Source: Plasmopara viticola (taxonomy: Eukaryota; Oomycota; Peronosporomycetes; Peronosporales; Peronosporaceae). From it: 64,000 nt of DNA. Each line of letters opens with the position of its first letter. Within the stretch, counting starts at the first letter, position 1. The notes under the pieces were generated by a model. The model did not search any database. It worked only from the letters and a program-made list of their open reading frames with translations, and was not told where the DNA came from. This document shows positions 11,073 to 22,055 of this stretch, in pieces. The DNA lies in NCBI GenBank assembly GCA_001695595.3, contig MBPM02000014.1, positions 930,001-994,000 of the forward strand, written 5' to 3'. The position numbers and the translations under genes were made by a program.

Positions 11073-12234
11073 TAATGTAATGTAATGTATTACGTTTTCG
11101 CGTTGCCAAGTTATGCACGTGCTAGGCTCAGTCTGGCTAGTCCACGGCATAGAGTGGTGTCCGCATACGTCGGGTCTCGTTCGGCGGGCAGTGCATCCAG
11201 CACCGAGTCGTGAGGGTCTTCCATTTCTTTCGGTCTTGTGCAAGGGTACGTACCACTTCGAGGTCTTGTGCTATCCGGAGTCGAGAGCCGGAGCCACGGG
11301 AAACAAGGTTGTGGTCGAGTGTTGAGGGGAGCGTGGTGCGGGGACGTCCGCGCCATTTTGCTGCGGTGGAGAAGAAGTAGGCACGCATCTGGAGGTTAGC
11401 TGGAATGTCGGGATTGCGGCGAAGTACATGGCCAAACAGGCACCAGCGAGCTTGTGTCAGTCGTAGTCTCAGCGGCCGCTCATCACAGAGGTCGTAGAGT
11501 CTTGCATTCGAAATGTGTCGAGGGTAGCGATAGCCAAGAGCGTAGCGAAGCTGGCGGCGATGGAAACTCTCGAGGCCGTGGAGCTCTGACTTGGTAAGAG
11601 CCCAAGTGGCGCAGTTGCACAGCAGAATTAGTAAAACGTAGTTGTTGTACAGTCGAATGCAGGTCTTGGGTGAGATGAGCGTGGGGCGGAGCCAGACGGA
11701 ACAGAGGCGGTGGAGCGCGGGGGTGGCCAGGGACTTGCGTCGGGATAGATCTTCAATATCGCCGAGGAGTGTTCCGAGCTTCTTAGTGTGGCGCCAGGTG
11801 TCTTCTCGGGATCGGGCGTGTCGAGTGGCGCCCGACGGGTTGCAGTGGCGTCGAATTTCGGTGACTTCCGTCTTGGCTTCGTTTTTTTTTTTTTTTTTTC
11901 AGGGTTAGAAGGAAGTCAATGTGGTGCACACCTCTATCGTAGATCTTGGTTTCTCGGAGGCCAAAAATATCGACGCGGTAGCGCCGGAGATCTTCGGGGA
12001 GTGTTTCGTGCTTCTTGCGCTTCGAACCTAGAGAATTCACATTAGAGGAGCCAATCCGGATGCGGTTGGCGCGGTTAAGGGCGTGGAAGGGGGTTTGGCC
12101 TGGTGCTGGAGACCGTCGCGTCGAGGGTGAGACTCGTTAGAGACCTGCAGATGCCCGAGAGCACCTGCCCGAAGCGCGCGAGCATTTAGCCCCCGCGCTT
12201 GGAAGGAAGGCGTCACCCCAACCTTTTCCGAAAA
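11073..12234 (-). mobile_element. Internally deleted LINE (non-LTR retrotransposon)
   Basis: Read on the minus strand, the element begins with TTTTCGGAAAAGGTTGGGG, has a GC-rich 5' leader, the start of an endonuclease domain, an 18-base A tract, the region that follows reverse transcriptase in such elements, and a 3' tail of ATTAC-type repeats. It is flanked by 10-bp near-identical repeats, GCATAATTAG at 11063-11072 and GCATAAATAG at 12235-12244, which fit an aged target-site duplication. The reverse transcriptase core is missing, so this copy cannot move by itself. It is the longest relative of the three 0.3-kb elements in this window and shows where their parts came from. Confidence 0.88.
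11137..12090 (-). pseudogene. LINE endonuclease / reverse transcriptase remnants
   Basis: Two coding pieces are visible on the minus strand. The upstream piece (about 12090-11900) reads RIRIGSSNVNSLGSK and then YRVDIFGLRETK, the usual start of an APE-type endonuclease of a LINE ORF2. The downstream piece (about 11880-11137) runs to a TAG at 11137-11139. It has the post-reverse-transcriptase signature: a Leu-Cys-Asn-Cys-Ala-Thr-Trp block, RWCLFGHVLRR, and a Trp-Arg-Gly-Arg-Pro motif. The catalytic endonuclease residues beyond the first motif and the whole reverse transcriptase palm are absent. An 18-base A run (T run at 11882-11899 on the plus strand) lies at the joint. Confidence 0.85.
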
Positions 12235-12244
12235 GCATAAATAG

Positions 12245-12844
12245 TATTATATGAAAAACAAAAACACCAGTGCTCTGTAGCGATTAGAATACAAAACGAT
12301 TAGGTTTTCAAGCGAGGAGACTGAGAGATGGAGGAGTGGATTCGCGTGGCGTGAAACGCCTCGTCAGCTAAAAGTCTCGGCAATAGCTATCAAAAGAATT
12401 TCTTTTTAATGAATTTGACATTGCATTGATTGACAAGATTGCAATGATAAAGTAGAAGCATCACGACTCTCCTGTACCAGATTTGGTGTTACGTTTTTTT
12501 TTGTCATGATTCAATGTCTCGGCTTATAAACCACGAAGCATTGCATACTTGAGCTACTACCCAAAGGTGCAATCACAAAGCATTTAATTAATTTGACAAT
12601 CGGAGACAACACGAAGTTGGCATCATCACCTAATTGCACTATGACTGCATCACCTTTTTCAGTAAGCAAAAACTGTTTGTCGACACGGTCCAATGCTTGT
12701 AGATAGGGTGGGCTAGACCGAAAAAAGGTGGTGCCCGATTGATTGCGAGCCTCTCTTTGATGATCTTAGTCGACCTTCGAGCTCATCATTTCATTCTTGT
12801 TTGCAATAGATCATTTACGCGAAATTCCAGTTAAACGGAAGCAA
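12245..12844. other. No gene seen
   Basis: Spacer between the LINE insertion and the 3' end of the three-domain Kazal gene. A 60-codon minus-strand frame at 12511-12693 has no signal peptide or recognisable motif and is not called. Confidence 0.5.
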
Positions 12845-14065
12845 TTATGACGTGGCTCTATCCAAAGATGTGGACGCATTATCAAGAACAACTTGCTCTG
12901 GCGACGTATCAGCACAATTTTCTTCACTGGTTAGGACGACTTTGAGCTTTGGATTCTTACAATTAGCGAGCTCGAGTTCGCACATGCTTAAATAAGTTGT
13001 TCCATCGGAGCCGCACACAGGTGAATACAAGTCGGGACAAGCGGCGCAAGTGGTCGATGAGGAACTGCCGCTGCCACTCTCCGAGTCACTTTCGTACAAG
13101 CCACCGGCATCGTTGTCACTGGCTGAGAAGCTGTTTGACGCCTCAGACGACTTTGTGCTCTGGGTGCTGTCGTTGGAATTCGTTGGAAATTCGATCACAT
13201 TTTCCAAATCATCTGAGCCACTTTTGTTACGTGATGCACCAAACGATCGACCATAGAGCCTTTTAAACGCTGTTAAAATGTCCACAACTTCATTTGTGTC
13301 CTTACACTTGGCCATTCGCATAAAACACTCATTCGAGTACGTCTTCCCACTCTCGTCGATTATAGGGTCATAGATCTCGAGGCATGCGTCAGGACAGCTT
13401 TCGGCTGCGTCGTCTGAGTTCGGTAATTCGTCTGATGCAGAATTTGACCCTTCGGCGCATTCGCCGATTGCCACCAATTTGAGTGTGGCCGTTTTGCACT
13501 GGGCGATGCTGAATGCACAGACGCTCGTATACGTTGCGCCATCAGACCCGCAAACAGGTTCATATTTGGTCGTACAGATCATGGAGCAGCTATGGTCGTT
13601 CACGGAAGCTTCGGTCGAGGGTGGGACGTCCCAGTAGTCGGATGAGGCGTCCGTATCGATGCTTTTGGAGGCCTCGAATATGTATAAGGAATCCAAATCT
13701 TCGCTACCAGAGGCTTCGGTCGAGCTTGGAGCGTCCGGACTTTTGCCTTTTGTCGAGGATAAGGCGTCCGTATCGATGCTATCAGAGGTCTCAAATATGT
13801 ATAAAGAATCTATACAACCGCTACCAGAGGCGGTCGAGCATAAGACGTCTAAGTACTCGCCGGCAGAGGTCTCGCTTAAGTATGCGGACTCCTTGCAGTC
13901 GCTACCGGAGGCTTCGGTCGAGCATGGTGCATCCGAGTATAACATTTGGGTCTTCGATTCTGACAGAAAATCCGCTGCCGAGGCTTCAGTGCCTTTTAGG
14001 CTCTTACCAGCTCGGACATAGCTGAACGTGGCTGCTGCAAGCATGATGCTCACAAAGCGCTTCAT
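12845..14065 (-). CDS. Secreted three-domain Kazal-like protease inhibitor (EPI-like)
   Basis: Encodes 406 residues. A signal peptide starts MKRFVSIMLAAATFSYVRA, with likely cleavage after residue 19. Residues about 45-154 are three and a third imperfect Ser/Asp-rich repeats built on Ser-Thr-Glu-Ala-Ser and Tyr-Ile-Phe-Glu-Thr-Ser. Kazal domain 1 has six cysteines (160, 164, 172, 183, 190, 203), domain 2 has four (224, 228, 247, 254), and domain 3 has six (340, 343, 351, 362, 369, 384). Domain 2 lacks cysteines 3 and 6, the two-disulfide form known from oomycete inhibitors. The residues at the P1 position, two after the second cysteine, are Thr166, Glu230 and Asp345. In this family P1 sets target choice, and secreted members can inhibit host subtilisin-like serine proteases. 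The target here is not known. The intact frame, signal peptide and initiator-like motif suggest a functional gene. Confidence 0.92.
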   Translation of the reverse strand: MKRFVSIMLAAATFSYVRAGKSLKGTEASAADFLSESKTQMLYSDAPCSTEASGSDCKESAYLSETSAGEYLDVLCSTASGSGCIDSLYIFETSDSIDTDALSSTKGKSPDAPSSTEASGSEDLDSLYIFEASKSIDTDASSDYWDVPPSTEASVNDHSCSMICTTKYEPVCGSDGATYTSVCAFSIAQCKTATLKLVAIGECAEGSNSASDELPNSDDAAESCPDACLEIYDPIIDESGKTYSNECFMRMAKCKDTNEVVDILTAFKRLYGRSFGASRNKSGSDDLENVIEFPTNSNDSTQSTKSSEASNSFSASDNDAGGLYESDSESGSGSSSSTTCAACPDLYSPVCGSDGTTYLSMCELELANCKNPKLKVVLTSEENCADTSPEQVVLDNASTSLDRATS

Positions 14066-14073
14066 TTAGGGAT

Positions 14074-14089
14074 GATTATTAAAGACTGA
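14074..14089 (-). promoter_or_regulatory. Initiator-like element upstream of three-domain Kazal gene
   Basis: On the minus strand the sequence TCAGTCTTTAATAATC lies 8 bases before the ATG. It occupies the same position as the better match upstream of the genes at 48160 and 56287 and loosely fits the oomycete initiator (pyrimidine-CA-pyrimidine-TT, then an AATT-like block). Confidence 0.4.
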
Positions 14090-17000
14090 GAGAAGAAATC
14101 AGTACTTACACTGTCCTCAATTCCAGATGGCGATGTTACAACGGGTACTGGACATCTAGAACGAGTAAGCTTTTTTATTTACTTCGATTAAATTGGAGGC
14201 GAACTGCATGTTTCATTTTCGCATGTTTGCCAGCTTTCATTATTGCCAGCTGACAAGTGTGACGTCTACAGAGTCGGTACACATGGTCCACACAAAACAT
14301 CAAATAATGATCGACTCTATTTCTCGAGGCAATTGATAATACACAACTTCTACCCAAGCTCAACATGTCCTTAAAACCAACAATGTCGACCATACGATAT
14401 ATAAAGCCAAGCCTTTATTAAAAGGTTCATAGAATTCTCAAGCTCATGATGCACTCGGTCTGCATTTCGATTGAGCTGTAGTTCCAGCCTCAGAGTTTAG
14501 GAATGCGCATATACAGAACTATGAAAATGACATCAGGACAATATACACATTGTATGATATAAATTAAAATATAAAATTGCAACTTTTTTGCACGCGCTGG
14601 TCATCTTATAACTGGGGATAGTGAACAGTCATTCACCAAGCGATCGTCCGTTTGACAGGGCGCTGTCCTCGACCCAAATGTTGTCTACAGTGCAACGACC
14701 TTTGAGTTACGCCAAGTGAGACGAGGTCACACAGCACCTTGCACGGAAGAGGCTACCAAGGAGTGCTCGGCCTTGTGCCTCAATCTTGGGGTGCAATTAA
14801 TCGTGAACGATCAAATCTATGCACCAAAAATCTCTATTGGAATTGGCCCCGGTGGGTAGGCTGCGGCTGCATCACCTTGAGGAGGAGAGAGGCTATGGCC
14901 CTTAGCGTCACAGTAAACCGAGCACCGTGCGTTCAATCACGAGGGTACGGACTGTGTTATAAGTCGATTTTCGTCGTAATGAGCGTCGGCTCTTACAAGT
15001 GCATAGCTTAATAAGGACACAGCCCTTAAAGCTTTTTGCCAGTAAGGTAGTAGCTATGGGCAAAATTAGCCATTGTGTAGACACTGGTATTCACCTTATG
15101 TAAGACTGTGCGGAGGAAGCTTGGCGAAGTCGGTCGAGGCAGTCGGCGATGCGGAGTCGAGGCTGTCGGCGAAGGGAGAAGCGGTCGGCGGTCGGCGATG
15201 CGGAGTCGAGGATGGAGGCTTGACTTTCAAAGGCAAATTGAGAAGTGATTGAGATTGATCAAAGCTTACGGATCGGCCTGCGGCAACGAGTGGCCAAGAG
15301 GCTCCTCTTTAACTAACTCCTGAATTCTACCCTTCTTTAATCCCAGTTGCTATCTGTTCTACTAATTGTTCTGTCTCAAAGCATTATTCTGGTTCATGAT
15401 CTAGAGATCGGCTGGTATACTGGATACTTGCCCATCCTATTTGAATTTTGGCCAATGACTGTAACCGCGTATCCTTGACTTCTTTCCCAAAATTTTGGGA
15501 ATACGAAAGTGTACGAACATCTGTAGCTCCGACTGCAGTATACGGTATGACGTGGATACTGTTTGTAGCAAGGCTGTCCCAGACGGCAACTACGTCACAC
15601 CTTACTAGCAAAATTGAGCGCAAGGACAAATTTTCAGAAAGGTGCTGAGAGCATCTTATCATCCACATAAAGATTGATTTTCGAACGATTGGAAAATATT
15701 TGTAGGTGCTTACCAAAGACCATTAGGTGCTTTTGAGGAAGACATAGATTTATGTGCATTTACAATGCCTATTTCAAGACCGCAAAGAAACGAAGTAAAT
15801 CGAGTTTTGTTGTACTGCACCACTTTTATAAAGCAAGCACAACTTGCGTTTTCGTATATTTTTTACTAGTTGTCCTGGTCGTATCTCTTATTTGCTAATC
15901 ATATTAGGCCCACTTCTTACGAGCTCTGAAATCCATATTCGTAAATCAATTTATCGATCAGGAAAAAGGCTTTACAAATCTAATATTGCCTTTTTTAGAA
16001 GCCTTTTGCTTCGAAACGCTAGCATAACTTTAGGTTTTGAAAGACATTCTTATGGAAACGCATACAGCACATAGTATTTTTATGCGCGCCGTTGCTGCTT
16101 TTTTTCTGGCCATATGTTAGAGATGGTCGGCAACTCGCGCCGTCAATGGTCTCTCAATATCGGGATAAAAATCATCGAAACGTGGAGATTAATCACGGAT
16201 TCCGATATGTCATATATGTCAGGAAAGGCTTTGCTATTTAAAACCAGTACTCAGAAACAGTCGGGCTGTTTGCCACCAACTTATACTTTCCCACAAAACC
16301 GAGGCTTATAGACGTAGAGCATTCCACTATCATTTGCCGGCTCTGTACAAAGGCCGGTGTATGATCCGCAGGATTCGCCAGTTGTTAATCTTACAGGTCC
16401 TGCACTCAAGGCCGCCAATATCCTGGAAGGCTTATAATACCGTTCTCTCTTGACCCGAATGACCGCTACTGGAGCCTCATGTTCTTCCAAAAGGATAGCG
16501 TACTCAATCGTTAGTTTTCGACTCAGGATTAATCTACCGGTTCTGTTCTATATAGAATCAGACCGATCTATCCACTCCAGCTTTGCAACTTCCATCGCTG
16601 TCGATACATTCCATAAGCATCTTTGCTTGCGATGGAAAGTCACATTTAAAGGTCCAAATGCTATACTTCTAAGTACACAATTAATCGTGTAAGCATTAGC
16701 AAGCTCACTGAGCTTGATAGACTTGTATTTAGCGCGAAATCATATTTTGTGGAAAATCACTGCCATCCTGCTGCCCTTTCGGACAAGTTGAGCACTACAC
16801 CATCATCAAGTTGCAAAAGCTTGTAGCTGATTGCATGACCGGAGGTGTCGGGACTGACATAAAAAAACTTGTGTCGTCAAACACACCTAAACAAGAAAAT
16901 GTTTAATGTTTTCTAGAGTAAGGTCAGCACTATCAGAACTGTACTTCTCTTGTGATATTTTGGCCAAGAAATACCGGAACTGTCTTCGATCTGCTTGAGC

Positions 17001-17477
17001 CCTTTGGCAACGTCTTTAGTCTTTACGGCATTATAGTCCAGTGAAGACAGACGTATTAACTGACGTATGCAATAGATCTGACTACCGCATCCACATTCGA
17101 AAGCATTGTAACAAGTCCATTTTTGAATGGCTTTTGGTGTAGGCATCGCTCTACTAATAAGGTCATTACAAGCATGAACTAGTTGCAATACTTCATTCAG
17201 TTTTTGTGCACGCGCACTCGTCAACGAGTCAACCACCGCATCATACCATTCTTCACCTTCAAAGCAAAGAAGGCATAAGGGAGCTCACACTACCCGCGTT
17301 ATAGTTACAGCTTCCTGCAGACAAAATATACTTTCCTGGCACAAGGAATATATCGTGCCTCACTTCCTTTCGGTAAAACTTACGATGGTTAACTTTTAAA
17401 TTCAAAACTCAAGATTATTTTATCGATAAACAAAGCGAATCCTTGGAACTCGTAAGAGTCTTCAAAGACTCGAAGCG
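14090..17477. other. Intergenic, repeat fragments only
   Basis: The first 100 bases resemble the DNA upstream of the Kazal copies at 30760 and 48160. About 14640-14760 resembles 28250-28420 and 31560-31700, including a GGTCACAC-ACC-TTGCAC-type block. About 15860-15930 resembles 32290-32350. Apart from a short GC-rich repeat at 15113-15222 (listed separately) I see nothing else, and no frame here is convincing. Confidence 0.5.
15113..15222 (+). repeat. GC-rich short direct repeat
   Basis: The word GTCGGCGATGCGGAGTCGAG occurs twice about 50 bases apart, with further GTCGGCG words between and before, in an otherwise AT-rich region. It looks like a small degenerate minisatellite. No coding frame is evident. 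Confidence 0.75.
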
Positions 17478-17640
17478 GACATGGCTTTGTCTCTTTTGCA
17501 CGTTTTCCGGTTTCCATGCGGCTCTATCGTGTTGGGCATCGTGACATTCGTGTACGTTACGCTCTTAGACTCGCAAACAGGTTTGAAGTCTGTCAAACAG
17601 GTCATGAAGCAGCTATAGCCGCTTCAATTAAGCGTAAAAT
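17478..17640 (-). pseudogene. Kazal domain relic (first-domain type)
   Basis: The minus strand reads Cys-Phe-Met-Thr-Cys, Phe-Lys-Pro-Val-Cys-Glu-Ser-Lys, Thr-Tyr-Thr-Asn-Val, then a run ending Lys-Thr-Cys-Lys. This aligns with domain 1 of the gene at 12845-14065 without a stop, but cysteines 4 and 5 are lost and no signal peptide or other domain is attached. Confidence 0.65.
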
Positions 17641-19639
17641 AGAAGCGGAATTGAATGAATTCAAGAAAAGAAGAAAGCAAGATCTCGAATTGTCTTTGCA
17701 TTTACTAGGGCATAGATTTATCTGCACGTTTTCGCTATGCAAGCTTCTTTGTTTCCCCGTGTTACCTGAAATCACTTATTGCTTTTGACAAAAAGAGCTT
17801 CACCTAGGTGACCACAGTCCGCAGCACCTTAAGCAGCGAAAGCAATAGAAAGAAGAAAAGTTGATCGTCCTTGTCTCGGTCCCGCACTACTGAACAAACA
17901 CGCTTTAGATTGCTTTCAGCATTAAATTCAATGGTACAATTGTGGCTTCATCAGGGTAAACATAGATTTTTAGGCGCATGTGACTCATGCGCTTCATAGT
18001 CGAATCAACCGCTATATATTCAGGCACGAACATTGAAACTGCGTTGGAATTTCAGCTTTTTTTTGTAATAAACTCTTATTACTCAAAGCGCACAGAGCAA
18101 TGAGTATGCAGTCTTTCATCCTTATGGTTAATACGGCATAGCTACTGCGTTGAATCCACATCGACAGGAAAAGTCAATGGTGGGCAATAATTTCTGCATT
18201 TTGAGCACCGTGGAGAGCTCAATGAAGTGATGCGACATTTTACTAGTCAAACGTTAGATCAGACTCATTGTCCAAGCAAAACGTCTTGCATAATCGACTC
18301 ATCCTCCTACCAAAAGGCCTCACAAAGGTTGAAAAACGCTTTTGCTTGTCGCGCAAAGACCCGTCCAACGTCTCTAAGCCGCTTTTTCACAGCATTCATG
18401 CATGAAGAGGTTACAACTCTGTACAATGATAAGCTCATACACAAATTTAAAACTTGTAGATCCGTAAGCCGCATTTTGGGGTGCAAATTGAATTTATCGA
18501 AATTCCAATTTGGCGCCTACTGCAGTGTGTATTTAAAGGTACGATTGATTTCGCCGATAGTTTGCTGCAGATATCAGCAAGCAGGCTCTCTTAAGGCAAA
18601 GTAAACTTTGCCAAGAGCACCTTTATAAGATTGGTTTTGTGCTGCATCTTTCATAATGTGCCACATCTCTCGTAATCGACTTTAAGGTATACCCATACCA
18701 TTGTATAAAAATATCACACCCGTTTCTAACCTAGCTCTTTATCCTTCAATTTTATCGGCTGTAGCAGATACCAATTGCTCCACCTCGCTGGCGCGACACG
18801 CAATCACCGCTGTTTCTGTTGCCATAAAATTGAGGCTTATTGACTTCGCAGCTCGGCGATAGCGGCGGGCCTTGTGAAGAATGTGATGCGTAATTCGCGT
18901 TTCGATTTCCGGCAGAGCTTAAAGGTCCTCAAAAGTTTGGCCACCCATTGAGCCACAGATTTGTGATTATCCAGAAAAATGTTCGCTGTGTCCCATTTTG
19001 CCAAATGTAACAAGCAGTTGTACAAGCTGAGTTTATGAGATAAAGTGTGGATTTTAGATAAAAAAGCTATTAAACAATGATAAATACTGGTTCACGACAG
19101 GCATCCAATCAATTTATTGTAAAGGCGTGCATACTGGGGTTTGAGAGTTTCAAGAATGAATGTATTTCCTTCCTAGAGTATACAGCTTATACTGAATGTA
19201 CGAGAGTAGAAGGGCAATAAACATTGCAAAGAATGAAGTGGTCTTCAAGCTGCGATCTGTTTTGCGCTTAGGCCAGCGACAGTGAGCGGTCGTTCGCCGG
19301 AAGATTGTAGACCTTCGTGGATGTCTTCTTGTTGCAAGATCCCTCACTTTAACGCCTAACCTTGTAATACTTGCAGTTGATATATCTTACGGCTAGATAA
19401 ATCTTACAAATATTATGGCTTGGAAAGAATTAAGTTTGCATCTGTCAAGAAAGGAGGTCATAGAACGCGAAAGAGACGGCTGTAATTACATTAGTGAAGG
19501 GATTCGAACGTATCATGGCGCTTAACCAGTGGCCCACTGATAGCAATTAGTCGTTATGCAGGCAAAACAAAAATACAACATTGAGGATCTATCGCGTGAC
19601 AATTGTGCATCAAGTAATTCAAAAAATGTTGTTGAAAAG
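17641..19639. other. Diverged repeat unit, no intact gene
   Basis: Blocks match the tandem duplication. About 19140-19340 aligns with 48870-49060, and 18240-18380 partly with 50700-50800. A 125-codon plus-strand frame at 18227-18604 is not preserved in the related copies and I do not call it a gene. Confidence 0.5.
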
Positions 19640-19861
19640 CCTCCAAAGTGCAATCAGCACGCTTGGAACTCAATGTAGCTCCAGATGTCAAACAGTGCCT
19701 ACGCCACTAATAAAATTGCCGGAGCATGACGGGAAACGACTCGGATAGTGGCAGTTACCCGCCGACCAGTCGTGCTACCTGTAGTCGCCTGTGTGTGGTT
19801 TTGATGGCAATTTATGCCAGCTGAAACTCGCGCATTGTAAAAATAAAGCTTACACTTTTCC
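19640..19861 (+). pseudogene. Kazal relic: linker plus third domain, plus strand
   Basis: On the plus strand the linker that precedes domain 3 in the gene at 12845-14065 can be followed (ATGTCAAACAG, later GACTCGGATAGTGGCAG). It leads into Ser-Pro-Val-Cys-Gly-Phe-Asp-Gly, Leu-Cys-Gln-Leu-Lys-Leu-Ala-His-Cys-Lys-Asn. A stop lies just before the Ser-Pro-Val block and a few codons of the domain core are deleted. It points toward, and almost meets, the minus-strand relic at 19980-20285. Confidence 0.75.
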
Positions 19862-19979
19862 TTAGCAGTGAAACATTTTCCGCTGATTCGTCGCCAGAGA
19901 AAAACGTTTGCTTACAATTTTACGCGCCATACTATGGTTGCTACCATCAAGTATCTCTAGAACTTCACCAAGAGGCCCA

Positions 19980-20285
19980 CGGCTTTACTCGTGGCCTTGC
20001 ACCTAACCATTCGCTAAAACCCTCATTCAAGTACATCCTCCACTCTCGCCAAATGGAGGGCCAACATTGTCGGAGGATGCATCAGGACAGCTATTGGCTG
20101 TGTTGTCTGATTTCGATGACTCGTTTGACAAAGCCTTTTGACTCTTCAGGGCATTTTTCGGTTGCCATGTGGCTTTGCTACATAAAGCAACGCTAAACTC
20201 ACATGCGTTATTATACGGTTTGACTTGCAAGAAGGTTTGAAGTTTGTCGAGCACATCATGGAGCCGCCACAGCTGCCTTCTGAGA
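19980..20285 (-). pseudogene. Kazal relic: first and second domains
   Basis: The minus strand reads Ser-Met-Met-Cys-Ser-Thr-Asn-Phe-Lys-Pro, then after a frame change Asn-Asn-Ala-Cys-Glu-Phe-Ser-Val-Ala-Leu-Cys. A Ser-Asn-Glu-Ser-Ser-Lys-Ser-Asp linker and Ser-Cys-Pro-Asp-Ala of domain 2 follow. Domain 2 ends in a frame break and a stop. The order of domains matches the intact three-domain gene. Confidence 0.75.
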
Positions 20286-22055
20286 CTTCAAATAACGCGC
20301 GAGAGAGGAGAACTTAATACGGGTACTCAAACTGTCCTTAAGTTCACTGAATATCATGGATTTCCTGCACTTCTTCGCTATGCAACGGTCTGTGTGACCC
20401 TGTGTTATCGGGTATCATTTATTGCTTACGACACAATGAAATTCAAGGTATTGCGCTAACTCTAAAGTCCACGGCGACTTGCGGAGCAAATGAAATCAAG
20501 GAGAAGCAAAGTAGGACATCGTTGTCTCTGTCTCGCATGACTAAATGTACGCGTCTATCCCTCTCGGGATTACACCTGGTTATCAAAGTTTTGCCTATGC
20601 CATCTCGGGCATACATGACTGGTAATACTGCGCCTTTATTAAGGTAGACATGATTTTTGGGATGAGAAAAAGATGAGATATGTGGCTCATGAGGTTTACA
20701 ATCGGATCGACCGCCATGCATCCCGACACGAGCGTGTTAAATAAAAGTATTTCTTTGTTAAGAACTTTAAATGTTCAAGCGCTTAGCTTAGTGAGTACGA
20801 AGCCCCTCAGCTGCATGGCTCCCGGCACTTCCATTCACCGTAGACACTTCAGTGCTTGCCGTACTAGCAATGCCAAGCCCAATTTTAAAACTATAGATAG
20901 AAAGCTTAGGGAATCGCATGAATTCCATGAAAATCGGGTTCCTGACGATCGAAATTGAAGGCACCACGTCAATTAATTCGACATCGGCTGGGAAAGTCTA
21001 TAGTGAACGTTGATCCCTGTATCTAAGTACCGTGAAAGGTTCGATATTTTGATGTGCGTCGTTTTACTGAAAACAACGAACTTTTCCTTTCCCTAGCAAA
21101 TTGTATTTAAAGTCGCAGAGCTTCCCTTCTTCAATTTTGCATTTGAAGTCATTCCGCGTGAGTCAATTAAATCGAATTGACAGCTGTATGCCGAAACAGA
21201 GAGAAAGGCCCTGAATGCCAAACACATCATATGTAAAATACGGTCTTGACTCTGAAGCTCCATTTGCGCGCTCAATATTCGTAGAAACCCTCATCACCGA
21301 ACCTTACTTTGACTAGAAGATGGCAAAAGTGTGAATGCGATAAGCTATCGTTTGCACCTAAGTATCCATGTCAATGGTAATTATTGCGTACTGACGTAGC
21401 GTTGACTGGTCTGGGTCGGACAGATCATGTCTCCAGCGATGGATTCTAAATCTTCGGTTACCGGGATCAGGAACACAATCGGCGACTTCTGTGGTGCTCT
21501 TTGTGGTGCTATTTTGTCCATCAAAAGTTGTTATATCGCTGCATCAAATACGTCCACAAACTGAAATCTTTCTCGTCAGATTGTGGCGGATAAAATATGT
21601 CTGGCAATTCACAACAATATCCTTGCAAGCTTTAAGCAAACCTGCACTATCCTCGTCAGATTGTGGCAGATAAAATATGTCTGGTAATTCACAACAATAT
21701 TCTTGAAAGCTTTATGCAAACCTGCACTAGATTTACCAAGCTCTTTCTGCTAAAGGTCGTTGAAGCTGACCGAGTCCGAATCCACATTTGAGTTTCGGGA
21801 GCACTGTGGCGCCTGTTTGTCGATCTTGACCAAGAAAGTGTTTGATAAGATCGTCCCAATTGTTCCTAACCTTGGTTTTGATTCAAAATACTCTTTCTAA
21901 AGGCATTAAAGTTTCTACAGCTGTGGAGGTGCTTCAGAGATGTTTGTTTAAAATGAGATTAAATCATTTGGGCTTAATTTATGTATTTGATGTAAATGAA
22001 GTAGGTACTAAAAGCTAATTATGATCTAACATTACGGTCATGTGCATCATTAAGT
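20286..22055. repeat. Diverged long repeat, copy 2
   Basis: Collinear with 151-1840. It follows a Kazal relic on the same side, as copy 1 does. An internal short tandem repeat at about 21590-21720 (a block with GATAAAATATGTCTGG and TTCACAACAATAT) occurs twice here but once in copy 1. No frame is conserved between copies. Confidence 0.7.

Noticed and set aside
13513..14025. 170-codon plus-strand frame rich in Arg and Ser
   Set aside because: It is the antisense shadow of the repeat-rich part of the three-domain Kazal gene. The open frame comes from the repeats, and no domain or signal peptide is present.
19480..19560. tRNA-like A and B boxes on the minus strand (TGGTTAAGCGCC and GTTCGAATCCC)
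   Set aside because: The two boxes are only about 8 bases apart, so the anticodon arm is absent and no cloverleaf can form. At most a relic.
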